In this document: positions 52,107 to 64,000 of the stretch, in pieces
Numbering within the stretch: the stretch's first letter is position 1
How the letters are laid out: the number at the start of each line of letters is the position of its first letter
Assembly (NCBI RefSeq): GCF_012849555.1
Contig: NZ_CP051685.1
Coordinates: forward strand, 124,001-188,000
Source: Massilia forsythiae
Lineage (GTDB): Bacteria; Pseudomonadota; Gammaproteobacteria; Burkholderiales; Burkholderiaceae_D
Direction of reading: 5' to 3'
Length of the DNA: 64,000 nt
Notes under the pieces: model-generated
The model's database searches: none
What the model was told of the DNA's origin: nothing
The model's input: only the letters and a program-made list of their open reading frames with translations
Position numbers and translations under genes: made by a program

Positions 52107-53290
52107 GACATGTCTCCGGCAAGGTCGAAGATCGGCATGTAGAGCAGCACCACGATGGCGCCGACCACCAGGCCGATGGCCGCCATCAGCAGCGGCTCGA
52201 AGGTTCGGGTAAAACGGTCGATCCAGCGCCCGATCTCGCCGTCGTAGAAGGCGGCCGAGCGGCTCAGCATCGGCCCCATTTCTCCGGTGCGCTCGCCCAC
52301 GCGCAGCATGCGCAGCGAGATCGGCGTGGTCAGGCCGTTGGCCTCGAACGCGTCCGACAGCGGACGGCCGGACTCGATCGCGGCGCGCGCCGCGCGCAGG
52401 CCGGCGGCGACCAGCGGCGAGACCATGCCCTGCACGGTGTCGATGGCGGCGACGATGGTGATGCCGCCTTCGCTGAGCATCCCCAGCGTCAGGTACAGGC
52501 GCGACAATTCATAGATGCGGGCGCGCTCGCCGATGCCGGGCAGGCGCGCCAGCAGGCGCGCCACGCCGCCGCGGCGCAGGGCGCGCCGCACGCCCCAGGC
52601 GATGCCGCCCGCCACGCCGGCCACCCCGAGCAGCAGCGCGGCGGTGTGGCTGGACGCGAACTGGCCCCAGTCGAGCATCAGGCGCGACATCAGCGGCAGC
52701 TCGCGCCCGGCGCCCTGGTAGACCTCGGCGAAGCGCGGCACCACGTACGACATCAGGAACAGCGACACGCCGCCGCCGACGCCCAGCAGGATCAGCGGAT
52801 AGATCGAGGCGCTGACGATCTTGGCGCGCACGGTGTCGATGCGCTGCTGGTAGTCGATGTAGCGCTCCAGCGCGCGCGGCAGGTCGCTGGTGCCTTCGGC
52901 GGCGCGCACGATGCCGACATACAGCGGCGGGAACTGGTCCGGCTGCATGGCCAGCACGCCGGAAAAGCGCTTGCCTTCGCGCAGGCCGGCCAGCAGCCGC
53001 TCCAGCACGCCGCGCGTGGCCGGCGCGGCTTCCTTTTCCAGCAGCGCCTCCAGGCCCTCGACGATGCCGAGGCCGGCGGTCAGCAGCGCCAGTAATTCCT
53101 GGCTGAACAGCACCAGCGGCAGCCTGGCACCGCGGCGCCGGCCCAATCCGGGGGCGCGCGCCGGTTCGATCGCGCTGACATAGAGTCCGCGCGCCTCGAC
53201 CTGGCGCCGCGCGTCCGCCTCGTCGAGGGCATCGACCAGCATGCTGGCGATGCTCATGTCGGGGGCGAGGGTGCGTACCGCAAACTGCAT
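52103..53290 (-). CDS. gspF: Inner-membrane platform protein, GspF-like
   Basis: 395-residue polytopic protein with two GspF repeat domains, LFSQELLALLTAGLGIVEGLEALL near residue 65 and RIYELSRLYLTLGMLSEGGITIV near 265, and three membrane helices (about 165-185, 215-235, 365-390). It recruits the ATPase and pseudopilins. The frame has GTG at 53293 directly before ATG 53290; I give the ATG. 57 bp after gspG. Confidence 0.92.
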
Positions 53291-53347
53291 CACGGGGAAA
53301 CCGGAAGGAAGGAGAACGGAATGATACGGCGTAAAGAATATAAATAA

Positions 53348-53812
53348 TTACTGCGAACTGATGTCGGCGTTGTCGCCGGTGCCGCCCGGCTGGCCGTCCT
53401 TGCCGAGCGAGACGATCTCGTATTCGCCCTTGGTGCCCGGCGCGCGGTACTGGTACGGGTGGCCCCACGGGTCCGGCGGCACCCCCTTCTTGAGGTACGG
53501 GCCGTTCCACTTGGCGCCGGCGCTCGGCGGCGCCGTCATCAGCGCGTTCAGGCTTTCCTCGGTGGTCGGATAACGGCCGACGTCGAGGCGGTAGGTATCC
53601 AGCGACTTCTCGAACGCCTCGATCTGGGCGCGCGCCACCGTCACTTCGGATTTACCGAGTTGCGAAAAATACTTGGGGCCGACATAGGCGGCCAGCAAGC
53701 CGATGATGACGATCACCACCAGCAGTTCCAGCAGCGTGAAACCGGCGCTGCCTGCATGGCGAACTTCGCGGTGCACATCCCGGCGCACGCCCCTCTTCGA
53801 CCCTCGGACCAT
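53348..53812 (-). CDS. gspG: Major pseudopilin, GspG-like
   Basis: 154-residue major pseudopilin and first gene of the locus. SAGFTLLELLVVIVIIGLLAAYVGPKYF is the textbook GspG signal (given here by its pieces: Gly processing site, Glu at +5). The C-terminal DPWGHPYQYRAPGTKGEYEI and SLGKDGQPGGTGDNADI form the Ca2+-binding GspG loop. ATG 53812 follows TAGGAG by 9 bases; the TTG one codon earlier is less likely. Confidence 0.93.
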   Translation of the reverse strand: MVRGSKRGVRRDVHREVRHAGSAGFTLLELLVVIVIIGLLAAYVGPKYFSQLGKSEVTVARAQIEAFEKSLDTYRLDVGRYPTTEESLNALMTAPPSAGAKWNGPYLKKGVPPDPWGHPYQYRAPGTKGEYEIVSLGKDGQPGGTGDNADISSQ

Positions 53813-54171
53813 CAAAGCATACTCCTAAGTTATTGCTTACTGGTAAAGCAGCGCCAGAAGGCTACCACGCGATTGACGCGGCCACAATTTTTTTATGCGG
53901 ATGTCGGTGCCAAGCCGCACTCTCGCATTCCATGCCGGCCTCAGGCTTGGCTTGGGACAAAAGAGCGCCCCGCTCTGCAAACCATGCAAATAGGATATTT
54001 TTCTTTGAATTACCAACTTCTGTACGGAAAACAACGGCAAGAAAAAAATATTGCTTGTTAAAAAAAAGAATACTTTCAATGCATTAATTGATATATTTCA
54101 TTACAACTTGGAATCAAGTTAATTTTTTTTGATTGTCTTTGTAACGATAACGATAAGCATAAGGCCAAGCA
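53813..54171. other. 359-bp divergent gap between gspG and the PEP-CTERM gene
   Basis: Strikingly AT-rich (53990-54170) against the surrounding high-GC DNA. It should hold divergent promoters. The dyad at 54104-54120 and a nearby CGATAACGATAAG run (about 54145-54157) are the only ordered features I see. No coding frame is convincing. Confidence 0.5.
54104..54120. promoter_or_regulatory. CAACTTGGAATCAAGTT dyad, shared motif copy 1
   Basis: Inverted repeat AACTT-N6-AAGTT, 52 bp before the PEP-CTERM start. A copy differing at one base lies upstream of the second subtilase (58327-58343). Conservation of arms and spacer outside coding DNA suggests a common operator or promoter element. Confidence 0.55.
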
Positions 54172-54954
54172 ATGAAGCGGAAAACAACCCAACTGCGCCC
54201 GGACGGACTCCGTGGCTCCCTGCGCGCCCTGGTCGGCGGCGCCCTGGTCGCCGGCGCCGCGCTGGCAGCGCCGGCACAGGCCGGCGTGATCACCTTCGAA
54301 GGCGCATTTGGTCCCACCGGTCATGGAGACGCGGTCCAACAAGCCGGGTATGAAATCGGATTCTTTTCCAACGTTCCCGGCTCGACGTCGGACGTCGCCG
54401 TCGGGCTGTTTGCCGATGGTAGCGACAGCGCCAACAATTGTTTGGGCAACACATGCCTGGCTGGCGATATCAGCACTTACTATCAGGCGCTCAACGACAG
54501 CTACTTGGATATCGTCGCCACCAATGGCGGTTCTTTCAGCATCAAGGGTTTCGACGCTGGCTTCCTGGGCAGTGCCGCCACATCGGAAAACCCCGATGGC
54601 CTCAGCTACCCGGCAATCCCCGGACTATTGCTCGTACAGGGCTTCATGGCCGACGGCAGCTCCAGTTATGAAACTTATCAGTTGTCGGGCCTGACTAGCG
54701 GCACCAACAATTTTTCTTTCGGACGCTTCGCTCCGAGCGCCGCGTTCTCGAGCTTGCAATTCGTCGAAGTGGCGATCTTCGGCTATGCCTGCCGCGCGGA
54801 TGGCAGCTGCCAGGCATTCCAGACCGACCGTGGCCAATTCGGTATCGACAACATCGTGCTGGCCGACGCCAGCGAAGTCCCGGAGCCGAGCAGCGCCCTG
54901 CTGCTCGGTCTTGGCCTGATCGGTCTGGCCGCCCGTACCCGCCGCAAAACTTGA
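54172..54954 (+). CDS. PEP-CTERM sorting-domain protein
   Basis: 260 residues. N-terminal signal peptide (basic start, LRALVGGALVAGAALAAPAQA with cleavage after AQA). The mature part begins GVITFEGAFGPTGHGD and is a beta-rich domain with a Cys pair (NNCLGNTCLAGD) and a later CRADGSC. The C-terminus has VPEPSSALLLGLGLIGLAA followed by RTRRK, the PEP-CTERM signal for exosortase. Function unknown; resembles a PEP-CTERM subfamily with a conserved ITFEG start. Runs into the subtilase gene 34 bp later. Confidence 0.93.
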   Translation: MKRKTTQLRPDGLRGSLRALVGGALVAGAALAAPAQAGVITFEGAFGPTGHGDAVQQAGYEIGFFSNVPGSTSDVAVGLFADGSDSANNCLGNTCLAGDISTYYQALNDSYLDIVATNGGSFSIKGFDAGFLGSAATSENPDGLSYPAIPGLLLVQGFMADGSSSYETYQLSGLTSGTNNFSFGRFAPSAAFSSLQFVEVAIFGYACRADGSCQAFQTDRGQFGIDNIVLADASEVPEPSSALLLGLGLIGLAARTRRKT

Positions 54955-54988
54955 ACGTCCGCGTCAACCGAGAGAGAAAGAAACGACA

Positions 54989-58135
<3,147 letters not shown>

Positions 58136-58192
58136 GCCACCGGCAGGCCATGACCTGCATCCAGCGACGCCATTTGCGGCTTTTCTGATCGA

Positions 58193-58231
58193 CGCGACGA
58201 GGATGTCTCGGACATCCTCGCCGCGTTTTTT
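58193..58231 (+). terminator. Intrinsic terminator after subtilase A
   Basis: CGAGGATGTC-TCG-GACATCCTCG flanked by CGCG on both sides and followed by six T. It lies about 60 bp after the stop, separating the two subtilases into different transcripts. Confidence 0.9.
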
Positions 58232-58326
58232 ATAGGCATGCCATTTGGTCGGTGTTCAACATCATGTAAACCGAGTGTTAGTTAAAAAATTATTATTTTT
58301 ATTAAATAAATTAATATAATATGTTT

Positions 58327-58343
58327 CAACTTGGAATTAAGTT
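58327..58343. promoter_or_regulatory. CAACTTGGAATTAAGTT dyad, shared motif copy 2
   Basis: Same motif as 54104-54120 with one change (C to T in the spacer), 56 bp before the start of subtilase B; the distance to the start codon is nearly equal to that of copy 1. The region 58268-58325 before it is extremely AT-rich. Confidence 0.55.
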
Positions 58344-58398
58344 GCAATCTTCCAAGAACTACTATTTAGGAAAAATTCATCAAGAGAGAAAAGCAACA

Positions 58399-61300
58399 AT
58401 GACATTACGTCCCCTGTCCGCAGCCGTCATGCTGGCACTGTGCAGCCTGGCCGCCGGTGCCAATGCCAACGATCTGCGCCGTCCGTACATCGTCCAGCTC
58501 GCCGATAAGCCGGTGGCATCCTACAACGGCGGCGTTGGCGGCATGGCCGCCACCCAGCCGCTTCCCGGCCAGCGCCTCGATCTGGCGTCCCAGGACGTGA
58601 ACGCCTACAGTAGCTACTTGGCGCAAAAGCAGTCGACCGTGCAGGCCGCAGTGGCGAACGCACCCATCCTGTACAACTACAGCGTGGTACTCAACGGTTT
58701 CACCGCCATGCTGACCGACGACGAGGCGCGCCAGTTGATGGTGCGCAGCGACGTGGCCTCGGTGTCGGCCGACACGCCACGCCAGATGGACACTACCTAC
58801 ACCACGCGCTTCCTGGGGCTGGAAAAAGATGAGGGCCTATGGAACCAGCTGGGCGGCAAGGCCGGCGCCGGCGAGAACGTCGTCATCGGGGTGATCGACG
58901 GCGGCGTCTGGCCGGAGAATCCCGCCTTCGCCGACCGCATCGATTCCAACGGCAGGCCGACCTTCGACAGCGGCGCCGCCATCGCCTACGACAGTCCGCC
59001 GGCGTCCTGGAAAGGCAGTTGCCAAAGCGGCGAGGGTTTCACTGCCGCCAATTGCAACAACAAGCTGATCGGCGCCCAGTATTTCGACAGCGCCTTCCGC
59101 GCGCTGACGCAGTACAGCGCGCACTGGAGCGAATTCCGGTCGCCACGCGACTCGATCGGCGGCGACGCCGTCAATGGCGGCCACGGCACCCATACGGCCA
59201 GCACCGCCGGCGGCAACAGCGGCGTGGACGCCGTCGTCAATGGCGTCAACCTGGGCCTGGCCTCCGGCATGGCGCCGCGCGCGCGCATCGCTGCCTACAA
59301 GGTATGCTGGACCTACAACGCCGCGACGGAAACCAGCGGCAGCAGGAACGGCTGCTTCAGCGGCGACAGCGTCGCCGCGATCGAAAAAGCGGTGCTCGAC
59401 GGTGTCAACGTGATCAACTTTTCGATCAGCGGCAGCACCTCGCTCACGGATCCGGTCGAACAGGCCTTCCTGCATGCGGCCAACGCGGGCGTGTTCGTGG
59501 CGGCGTCGGGCGGCAACAATGGTCCCTCCAACAGCGTGGGCCATCCCAGTCCATGGGTAGCGACCGTGGCAGCCGCCACTCACAACCGCGCATTTCAAGC
59601 CGAAGTGACACTGGCCAACGGCGCCAGGTACACCGGCGCCTCGCTGAACCAGGTCGTCCTGCCGAGCGCACCACTGGTCAGCGCCGAGCGTGCGGGCTTG
59701 TCCAGCGCCAGTGCCACGCTGGTGTCGCTGTGCTTCAGCAAGGCGACCAACAACGGGCGAGCGGTATTGGACCCTGTCAAGGTGGCAGGCAAGATCGTCA
59801 CCTGCACGCGCGGTACCAATTCCAACACTGACAAGAGTTTGGCCGTGTACGAGGCCGGCGGCGTGGGCATGGTGGAAATCGACAACGGCGCTGGCCCAGT
59901 AGCGGAAGCGCATGCGGTGCCCACCGTGCACGTCAGCGCCGCCGACGGCGCCAAAATCAAAACTTATGCGAGCCAATCCGGTGCCATGGCATCGATCGGC
60001 AAGTTCGTCATCGGCGCGTCGGCCACGCCGGCGCCGGTGGTGGCCGGTTTTTCGGCACGCGGCCCGAACCGCTACGACGCCAGCGTGCTCAAGCCGGATC
60101 TGGCGGCACCGGGCGTAGACATCATCGCCGGAGCGGTGCCGTTGCTGACCCAGCAGCAGCGCGCCGGCATCGTCGACGGCATCTGGACGCCGCCGGCGGC
60201 GTGGGCGTCGTACCAAGGCACCTCGATGGCCACCCCGCACGTGGCCGGGATCGCCGCCCTGCTGCACCAGGAACACCCGGCCTGGAACCCGGCGATGATC
60301 AAGTCGGCCCTAATGACCAGCGCCACCGACACCTACCCCGACACCATCGCCTCCGGCGACACCCGCGGCATCCTGCCGTTCGGCCAGGGCGCCGGCCAGA
60401 TCAACCCGAACGGCGCCGCCGATCCCGGCCTGGTGTACGATATCGCCCCGGCCGATTACAAGAGATACTTGTGCGGACTCGCCGTGTCCACCAATTGCGC
60501 CGACGGCTCTTTGATGGGTCTCGGTTTGAACCTGCCCTCCATTTCGGCCGCCAACATCATTGGCGCGGTCACCGTCACACGCCGCGTCACCAACGTCGGC
60601 GCCGCAGCCGCCACCTATACTGCGCAAGTTGCCGTACCGGGCTTTGATGCCGTGGTATCCCCGGCTACCCTCGATATCGCGCCCAGTGAAACCAAATCGT
60701 TCGACGTGACGCTGACCCAAACCAGCGCTGCCACCAACGTCTGGCAGTTTGGCAAGCTGATCTGGAGCGACGGCACCCACGTGGTGCGCAGCCCGATCAC
60801 GGCGCGTGCCGGCAAGTCGATCAGCGCCCCGGAACTGGTCACTGCCAATCGGGCGGCGGCCACCCGTATCGTCAGCGTCCTGACGGGATTTGCCGGCAAG
60901 ATGGGAGTTGTCTACGGCGGCCTGAAGGAAATCGTCAAAACCGCCGACAGTGTCGTTCAGGCGCCGCTGCATTCGGTCGACAGCATTACCCAAGCACAAA
61001 CAGCATGCCGCGCTCGCGCCCGTGGTGTCCGGGTAACTCAGGTCGCGATTCCGAGCGGTACCCTACTGGCGCGCTTCGAATTGAGCGACCGCGATACCGG
61101 CGCCGGCAACGGTATCGACGACCTCGACTTGGCAGTGTTGAACAGCGCAGGCAGCCTGGTGGCCTATTCGAGCAACAATGGCGCCAATGAACTTGCCGAC
61201 CTAGCTACACCTACGGCTGGAACGTATTCCGTGTGTGTGATCGGTTATGCCAGCGCCAACGGCAGCACGACCGAATATGCACTGTCATCGGCGATCGTCG

Positions 61301-61584
61301 GCGCAGGCGATCGTAACGGCAACTTCAGGGCAGTCGCACCATCCCAGGTATATAAAGGAAGCACGGCTTCGTTAGGCGTGAGCTGGTCAGGGCTGGAAGC
61401 CGGCAAACGCTACGCTGGTGCGATCCAGATGCTCGACGCCTCTGGCGCGGCCGCCGCTATCACCAAGGTGCTGGTCGAGACGAACAACCCCGTTCCGGCA
61501 GTGGAACCGGTAACGCGGCCAGGACGCCTGGATATGGCCGCCGAGCCGGCACCGGAGCCCGACCCGGAACCGGCCGCCCCTTGA
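58399..61584 (+). CDS. Secreted subtilase (S8), cucumisin-like, copy B
   Basis: 1061-residue paralogue of the preceding gene, in tandem and same orientation. Signal peptide ends GANA/ND. Catalytic residues fall at identical positions: Asp167, His262, Ser609, so no net insertion or deletion separates the copies over 609 residues. Domain order is the same (I9, S8 with PA insert, Fn3-like, PPC-like). Differences concentrate in the propeptide, PA domain and C-terminus, which ends in a Glu/Pro tail (EPAPEPDPEPAAP). ATG 58399 chosen to match the start of copy A; the frame opens earlier at 58321 through the shared dyad. Confidence 0.93.
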   Translation: MTLRPLSAAVMLALCSLAAGANANDLRRPYIVQLADKPVASYNGGVGGMAATQPLPGQRLDLASQDVNAYSSYLAQKQSTVQAAVANAPILYNYSVVLNGFTAMLTDDEARQLMVRSDVASVSADTPRQMDTTYTTRFLGLEKDEGLWNQLGGKAGAGENVVIGVIDGGVWPENPAFADRIDSNGRPTFDSGAAIAYDSPPASWKGSCQSGEGFTAANCNNKLIGAQYFDSAFRALTQYSAHWSEFRSPRDSIGGDAVNGGHGTHTASTAGGNSGVDAVVNGVNLGLASGMAPRARIAAYKVCWTYNAATETSGSRNGCFSGDSVAAIEKAVLDGVNVINFSISGSTSLTDPVEQAFLHAANAGVFVAASGGNNGPSNSVGHPSPWVATVAAATHNRAFQAEVTLANGARYTGASLNQVVLPSAPLVSAERAGLSSASATLVSLCFSKATNNGRAVLDPVKVAGKIVTCTRGTNSNTDKSLAVYEAGGVGMVEIDNGAGPVAEAHAVPTVHVSAADGAKIKTYASQSGAMASIGKFVIGASATPAPVVAGFSARGPNRYDASVLKPDLAAPGVDIIAGAVPLLTQQQRAGIVDGIWTPPAAWASYQGTSMATPHVAGIAALLHQEHPAWNPAMIKSALMTSATDTYPDTIASGDTRGILPFGQGAGQINPNGAADPGLVYDIAPADYKRYLCGLAVSTNCADGSLMGLGLNLPSISAANIIGAVTVTRRVTNVGAAAATYTAQVAVPGFDAVVSPATLDIAPSETKSFDVTLTQTSAATNVWQFGKLIWSDGTHVVRSPITARAGKSISAPELVTANRAAATRIVSVLTGFAGKMGVVYGGLKEIVKTADSVVQAPLHSVDSITQAQTACRARARGVRVTQVAIPSGTLLARFELSDRDTGAGNGIDDLDLAVLNSAGSLVAYSSNNGANELADLATPTAGTYSVCVIGYASANGSTTEYALSSAIVGAGDRNGNFRAVAPSQVYKGSTASLGVSWSGLEAGKRYAGAIQMLDASGAAAAITKVLVETNNPVPAVEPVTRPGRLDMAAEPAPEPDPEPAAP

Positions 61585-61669
61585 TCCCAGGGGACCCGGC
61601 ACCATTCCAGTCCCGCGTGCCATGCTTGGGCCTATGCCGCCGCTCCGCTTGCCGATCCTGCCTCGTTGT

Positions 61670-62107
61670 TCAGCTTGCATTCGATTTGCCCTCGCCCAGC
61701 TGGCAAGTGCCGGCGCGGCATATGGCGCCGGGGTCGGGCAGGAAGCGGCAGTCCGACATCATGCCCGAGGCCTGGTTCTCGGCTTGCCGCTGCGCCTTGT
61801 AGCGCTCTGCCAGCGCCCCCAGTTCGCTTTCCTTGGTGGACCGGGTGGACCATGCCAGGTAACTCTCCGGCCCGCCGCAGGCCTTGGCGCCCAGCGGCAT
61901 GCTGCGGCACTCGGCATCGCTGGCGCAGGATGCGGTGCCGACCAGGGACTGGATGCGCGCGCGCGTGGCGCCGGCAGGTGCCGGGTCGGCGCCGCGCACC
62001 GGCTTGGCGGAGGGGGCGGTCTGGGGCGGCGTCTGCGCCTGGCTGCTGCAGGCCGCGCAGGCGGCCAGCACGACGAGAACGGCTTGATAGTGCAAAAGTT
62101 TTCGCAT
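61670..62107 (-). CDS. Small cysteine-rich lipoprotein, unknown function
   Basis: 145 residues. Signal peptide MRKLLHYQAVLVVLAAC with lipobox LAAC (Cys17; a second possible Cys is at 20). A Pro/Ala linker follows, then a domain with six cysteines (TASCASDAEC, KACGGP, DCRFLPDPGAICRAGTC) that probably form disulfides. GGAG lies 8 bases before ATG 62107. No family recognised; the Cys pattern with D-C-x-C spacing suggests a small stabilised fold. Confidence 0.7.
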   Translation of the reverse strand: MRKLLHYQAVLVVLAACAACSSQAQTPPQTAPSAKPVRGADPAPAGATRARIQSLVGTASCASDAECRSMPLGAKACGGPESYLAWSTRSTKESELGALAERYKAQRQAENQASGMMSDCRFLPDPGAICRAGTCQLGEGKSNAS

Positions 62108-62393
62108 AAAAATCTCCAGAGTAAACACGTGTGCGGGATCTTTCTGGTATTTCCAGCGAAGTATAGCGATGAGCGGTATCTTTCGCGCGACGGTAGAGAA
62201 AAATTGGAATGTTGCTTGTAGGACGTTTCCCACAGGATATTTCCCTACATCATCTTTTATCTTCGCTCATTTAGTTCCGAAAAACTTCATAAATCTCAAT
62301 CTTAATCGTAAGCAAATGAAAAATAATTGATTGCAGGAAAAATTCCGGGACTACAATGAGCTCATCAACGAACCCAGCCTTCCCGGACTTGAC

Positions 62394-62708
62394 ATGACTT
62401 CCTCGATCTTGCGCACCGCCACCTTCCGCACCGTTTTCGCCTTCGGCCTGGCCGCCATGCTGGGCGCCTGCGGCGGCAATCCCCAGGACGTCCAGCCGCT
62501 GCAAAGCGCGGCCTCGGTGCAGAGCGCCGCTACCGGCGGTGCCGCCGTCGCCGTCGCACTCCCGGCCGTCGACCCGGCCGCCATGCCGGCGCCGGATTGC
62601 GCCGCCGACAACTGCCGCGGCCTGCGCATCATCGACGCCAACGCCGAAGCCTTCCGCTACGATGCGATGCGCCGCGCCGCGTTCGACTCCGGCAATCCGC
62701 AGTCCTGA
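62394..62708 (+). CDS. Small lipoprotein, unknown function
   Basis: 104 residues. Signal peptide with lipobox MLGAC (Cys about 27). The body is Ala/Val-rich, with a Cys pair PDCAADNCRGL and an acidic C-terminal helix. I chose ATG 62394; the extension to 62331 lacks signal features. No family recognised. It lies alone between the Cys-rich lipoprotein gene and the convergent regulator gene. Confidence 0.6.
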   Translation: MTSSILRTATFRTVFAFGLAAMLGACGGNPQDVQPLQSAASVQSAATGGAAVAVALPAVDPAAMPAPDCAADNCRGLRIIDANAEAFRYDAMRRAAFDSGNPQS

Positions 62709-62731
62709 GCGCGGCCCGCGCCCGCGAGCGC

Positions 62732-63496
62732 CTACGCTTCCAGCAGACGCAATTCCATGCAGCGCGCCAGCGCATGCGCCCGGTTGCTGACGCCGAGCGC
62801 GCGGTAGATGCGCTGCAGATGGTTCTTCACCGTCAGCGCGCTGATCCCCAGGATCTGGCCCATCTCGCCGTTGCTCTTTCCTTCGCGCAGCCAGCCGACG
62901 ATCTCGGTCTCGCGCGCGCTCAGCGCCCGCGCCGGCGCCGTCCCTTGCCGCTCCTGCGGCAGGCGCATCAGCGCCAGGTGCAGGTGCGGCAGCAGGCATT
63001 CGAGGAAGTGGGCATGGCGTGCGCTCGGCCGCATCGGCAGGCCGAACAGCACGAATACGCTGGCACCCTCCAGCGTCTGCCCGGTGCCGTGCACCAGCAC
63101 GCTGTCGAAACCGAGCGCATCCAGTTCGGCGTGGAACGTGCGCAGGATGCCGTCCGGCGCGCCCGCGCCGCGCTGCTCGCCGCCATCCAGCAGCGCCGGC
63201 AGGCGCGCGCCCAGCATGCAGTGGCGCGCGATGCGCAGCGCCAGGCCGTCGCGCCGCCCGGCCAGCGCCGCCAGCGCGCTTGGGGCCAGCACGGTGCCGT
63301 GCACGCATTCGATGCGCAGCAAGGCGCCGCCCGGCGCGAAGCGCATGCAGGCCAGCACGCGGTGCGGCAGCAGCGCCTGCAATTGTCCCTGCGTCCACAG
63401 AAAGAACTGGCGCGCACTGGCCACGCGCAGGCCGGACTCGATCGCGCGCAGCAGGTATTCCTGCTCCAAGCGGCTGAGGATGACGACCGCTTCCAT
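62732..63496 (-). CDS. epsA: LuxR-type regulator, EpsA-like
   Basis: 254 residues. The N-terminal region (LSRLEQEYLLRAIESGLRV, ARQFFLWTQGQLQALLPHRVL) resembles the XrtB/PEP-CTERM-associated regulator EpsA. The C-terminal LuxR helix-turn-helix is SARETEIVGWLREGKSNGEMGQILGISALTVKNHLQRIY. EpsA regulators accompany exosortase/exopolysaccharide loci, which agrees with the PEP-CTERM gene nearby. ATG 63496 is chosen; the longer frame lies over the next gene. EpsA identity is moderately sure, LuxR family very sure. Confidence 0.75.
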   Translation of the reverse strand: MEAVVILSRLEQEYLLRAIESGLRVASARQFFLWTQGQLQALLPHRVLACMRFAPGGALLRIECVHGTVLAPSALAALAGRRDGLALRIARHCMLGARLPALLDGGEQRGAGAPDGILRTFHAELDALGFDSVLVHGTGQTLEGASVFVLFGLPMRPSARHAHFLECLLPHLHLALMRLPQERQGTAPARALSARETEIVGWLREGKSNGEMGQILGISALTVKNHLQRIYRALGVSNRAHALARCMELRLLEA

Positions 63497-63519
63497 GGGC
63501 CTGCCGCTGCTGCGCCGCC

Positions 63520-64000
63520 TCAGGCGGCCGCGTTCCAGGCCACGAAACGGTAGCCGGTGCCGCGCACGGTCTCGATGTGCTCCTGGTGGCCGCTCGGCTG
63601 CAGGGCGTTGCGCAGGCGTCCGACGTGGGCGTCGACCGTGCGCTCGTCCAGCACGGCGTGGCTGCCCCACACCTTGTCGAGCAACTGGGAACGCGTGTGC
63701 ACCCGCTCGGGATGGTGCATCAGGAAGTTCAGCAAGCGGAATTCGACCGGCCCCAGGGACACCCGGTGCGCACCGGCGATCACGCGCTGGGTGCCCGGAT
63801 CGAGGCGCAGGCCGGCCATCTGCACCGTGTCGGCGGAAAAGTGCGGCATGCGCCGGCGCAGCACGGCCCCCATGCGCGCCAGCAGTTCGCGCGGGTTGAA
63901 GGGCTTGGTGAGATAGTCGTCGGCGCCCGACTCCAGCGCCATGATCTTATCGTGCTCGCCCGTGCGCGCCGCCACCATGATGATCGGCAAGTCGCGCGTG
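63520..64000 (-). CDS. OmpR/PhoB-family response regulator, N-terminus cut
   Basis: 160 residues visible; the start lies beyond the window. The receiver domain's end is present (PIIMVAARTGEHDKIMALESGADDYLTKPFNPREL, here the conserved Lys of the KPF motif), followed by a winged-helix DNA-binding domain with VHTRSQLLDKVWGSHAVLDERTVDAHVGRLR and GTGYRF at the end. Close to PhoB in sequence; its sensor kinase is not in the window. 23 bp before the EpsA-like gene on the same strand. Confidence 0.85.
   Translation of the reverse strand, partial: TRDLPIIMVAARTGEHDKIMALESGADDYLTKPFNPRELLARMGAVLRRRMPHFSADTVQMAGLRLDPGTQRVIAGAHRVSLGPVEFRLLNFLMHHPERVHTRSQLLDKVWGSHAVLDERTVDAHVGRLRNALQPSGHQEHIETVRGTGYRFVAWNAAA

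Noticed and set aside
58331..58348. Sigma-54-like reading of the dyad before subtilase B
   Set aside because: GG and GC are nine bases apart rather than ten, and the copy at 54104 has no GC at all.

Overview
The window looks like a chromosome segment of a high-GC betaproteobacterium of the Oxalobacteraceae (Massilia, Telluria or Duganella type). The evidence is gene content and order: a Burkholderiales porin, a cysB/cysI/DUF934/cysH/cysD/cysN block, lptFG divergent from pepA, an AcnD/PrpF methylcitrate cluster, a PEP-CTERM protein and an EpsA-like regulator. This assignment is inferred, because no rRNA is present.

Layout. 1-1.8 kb: the end of a porin gene and a methyltransferase gene, facing each other across a long inverted repeat. 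1.9-9.2 kb: assimilatory sulfate reduction (cysB, then cysI-DUF934-cysH-cysD-cysN and the siroheme methylase cobA). 9.2-12.4 kb: a large DUF4214 protein with seven propeller-like repeats and a small helical protein. 12.7-17.1 kb: the siroheme chelatase cbiX, lptG-lptF and pepA. 17.3-22.7 kb: small unknown genes, xthA and a four-PAS GGDEF-EAL protein. 22.8-33.1 kb: propionate catabolism by the methylcitrate cycle (prpB-prpC-acnD-prpF), an ActP/DUF485 transporter and the sigma-54 activator prpR. A consensus -24/-12 promoter and GTTTCA boxes tie these together.

33.3-43.7 kb: transsulfuration genes (cystathionine beta-synthase and a gamma-lyase/synthase), clpS-clpA, a cold-shock gene, icd, rluE, rpsT and murJ. 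43.7-53.8 kb: eleven tightly overlapping minus-strand genes for a type II secretion/type IV pilus-like machine that pairs a GspD/E/F/G core with PilM/N/O-like inner-membrane proteins. 54.2-61.6 kb: a PEP-CTERM protein and two tandem 1,050-residue subtilases of the plant cucumisin type, plausible exported cargo. 61.7-64 kb: two small lipoproteins, an EpsA-like LuxR regulator and a PhoB-like response regulator cut by the window edge.

Repeats: three REPIN-like doublets and one single REP lie between 17 and 29 kb. A different 21-bp perfect palindrome lies after rluE. Further hairpin elements sit between porin and methyltransferase and between cysN and cobA. The most promising unexplained block is 43.7-61.6 kb, the hybrid secretion locus next to the protease/PEP-CTERM genes, two of whose upstream regions share a 17-bp dyad motif.
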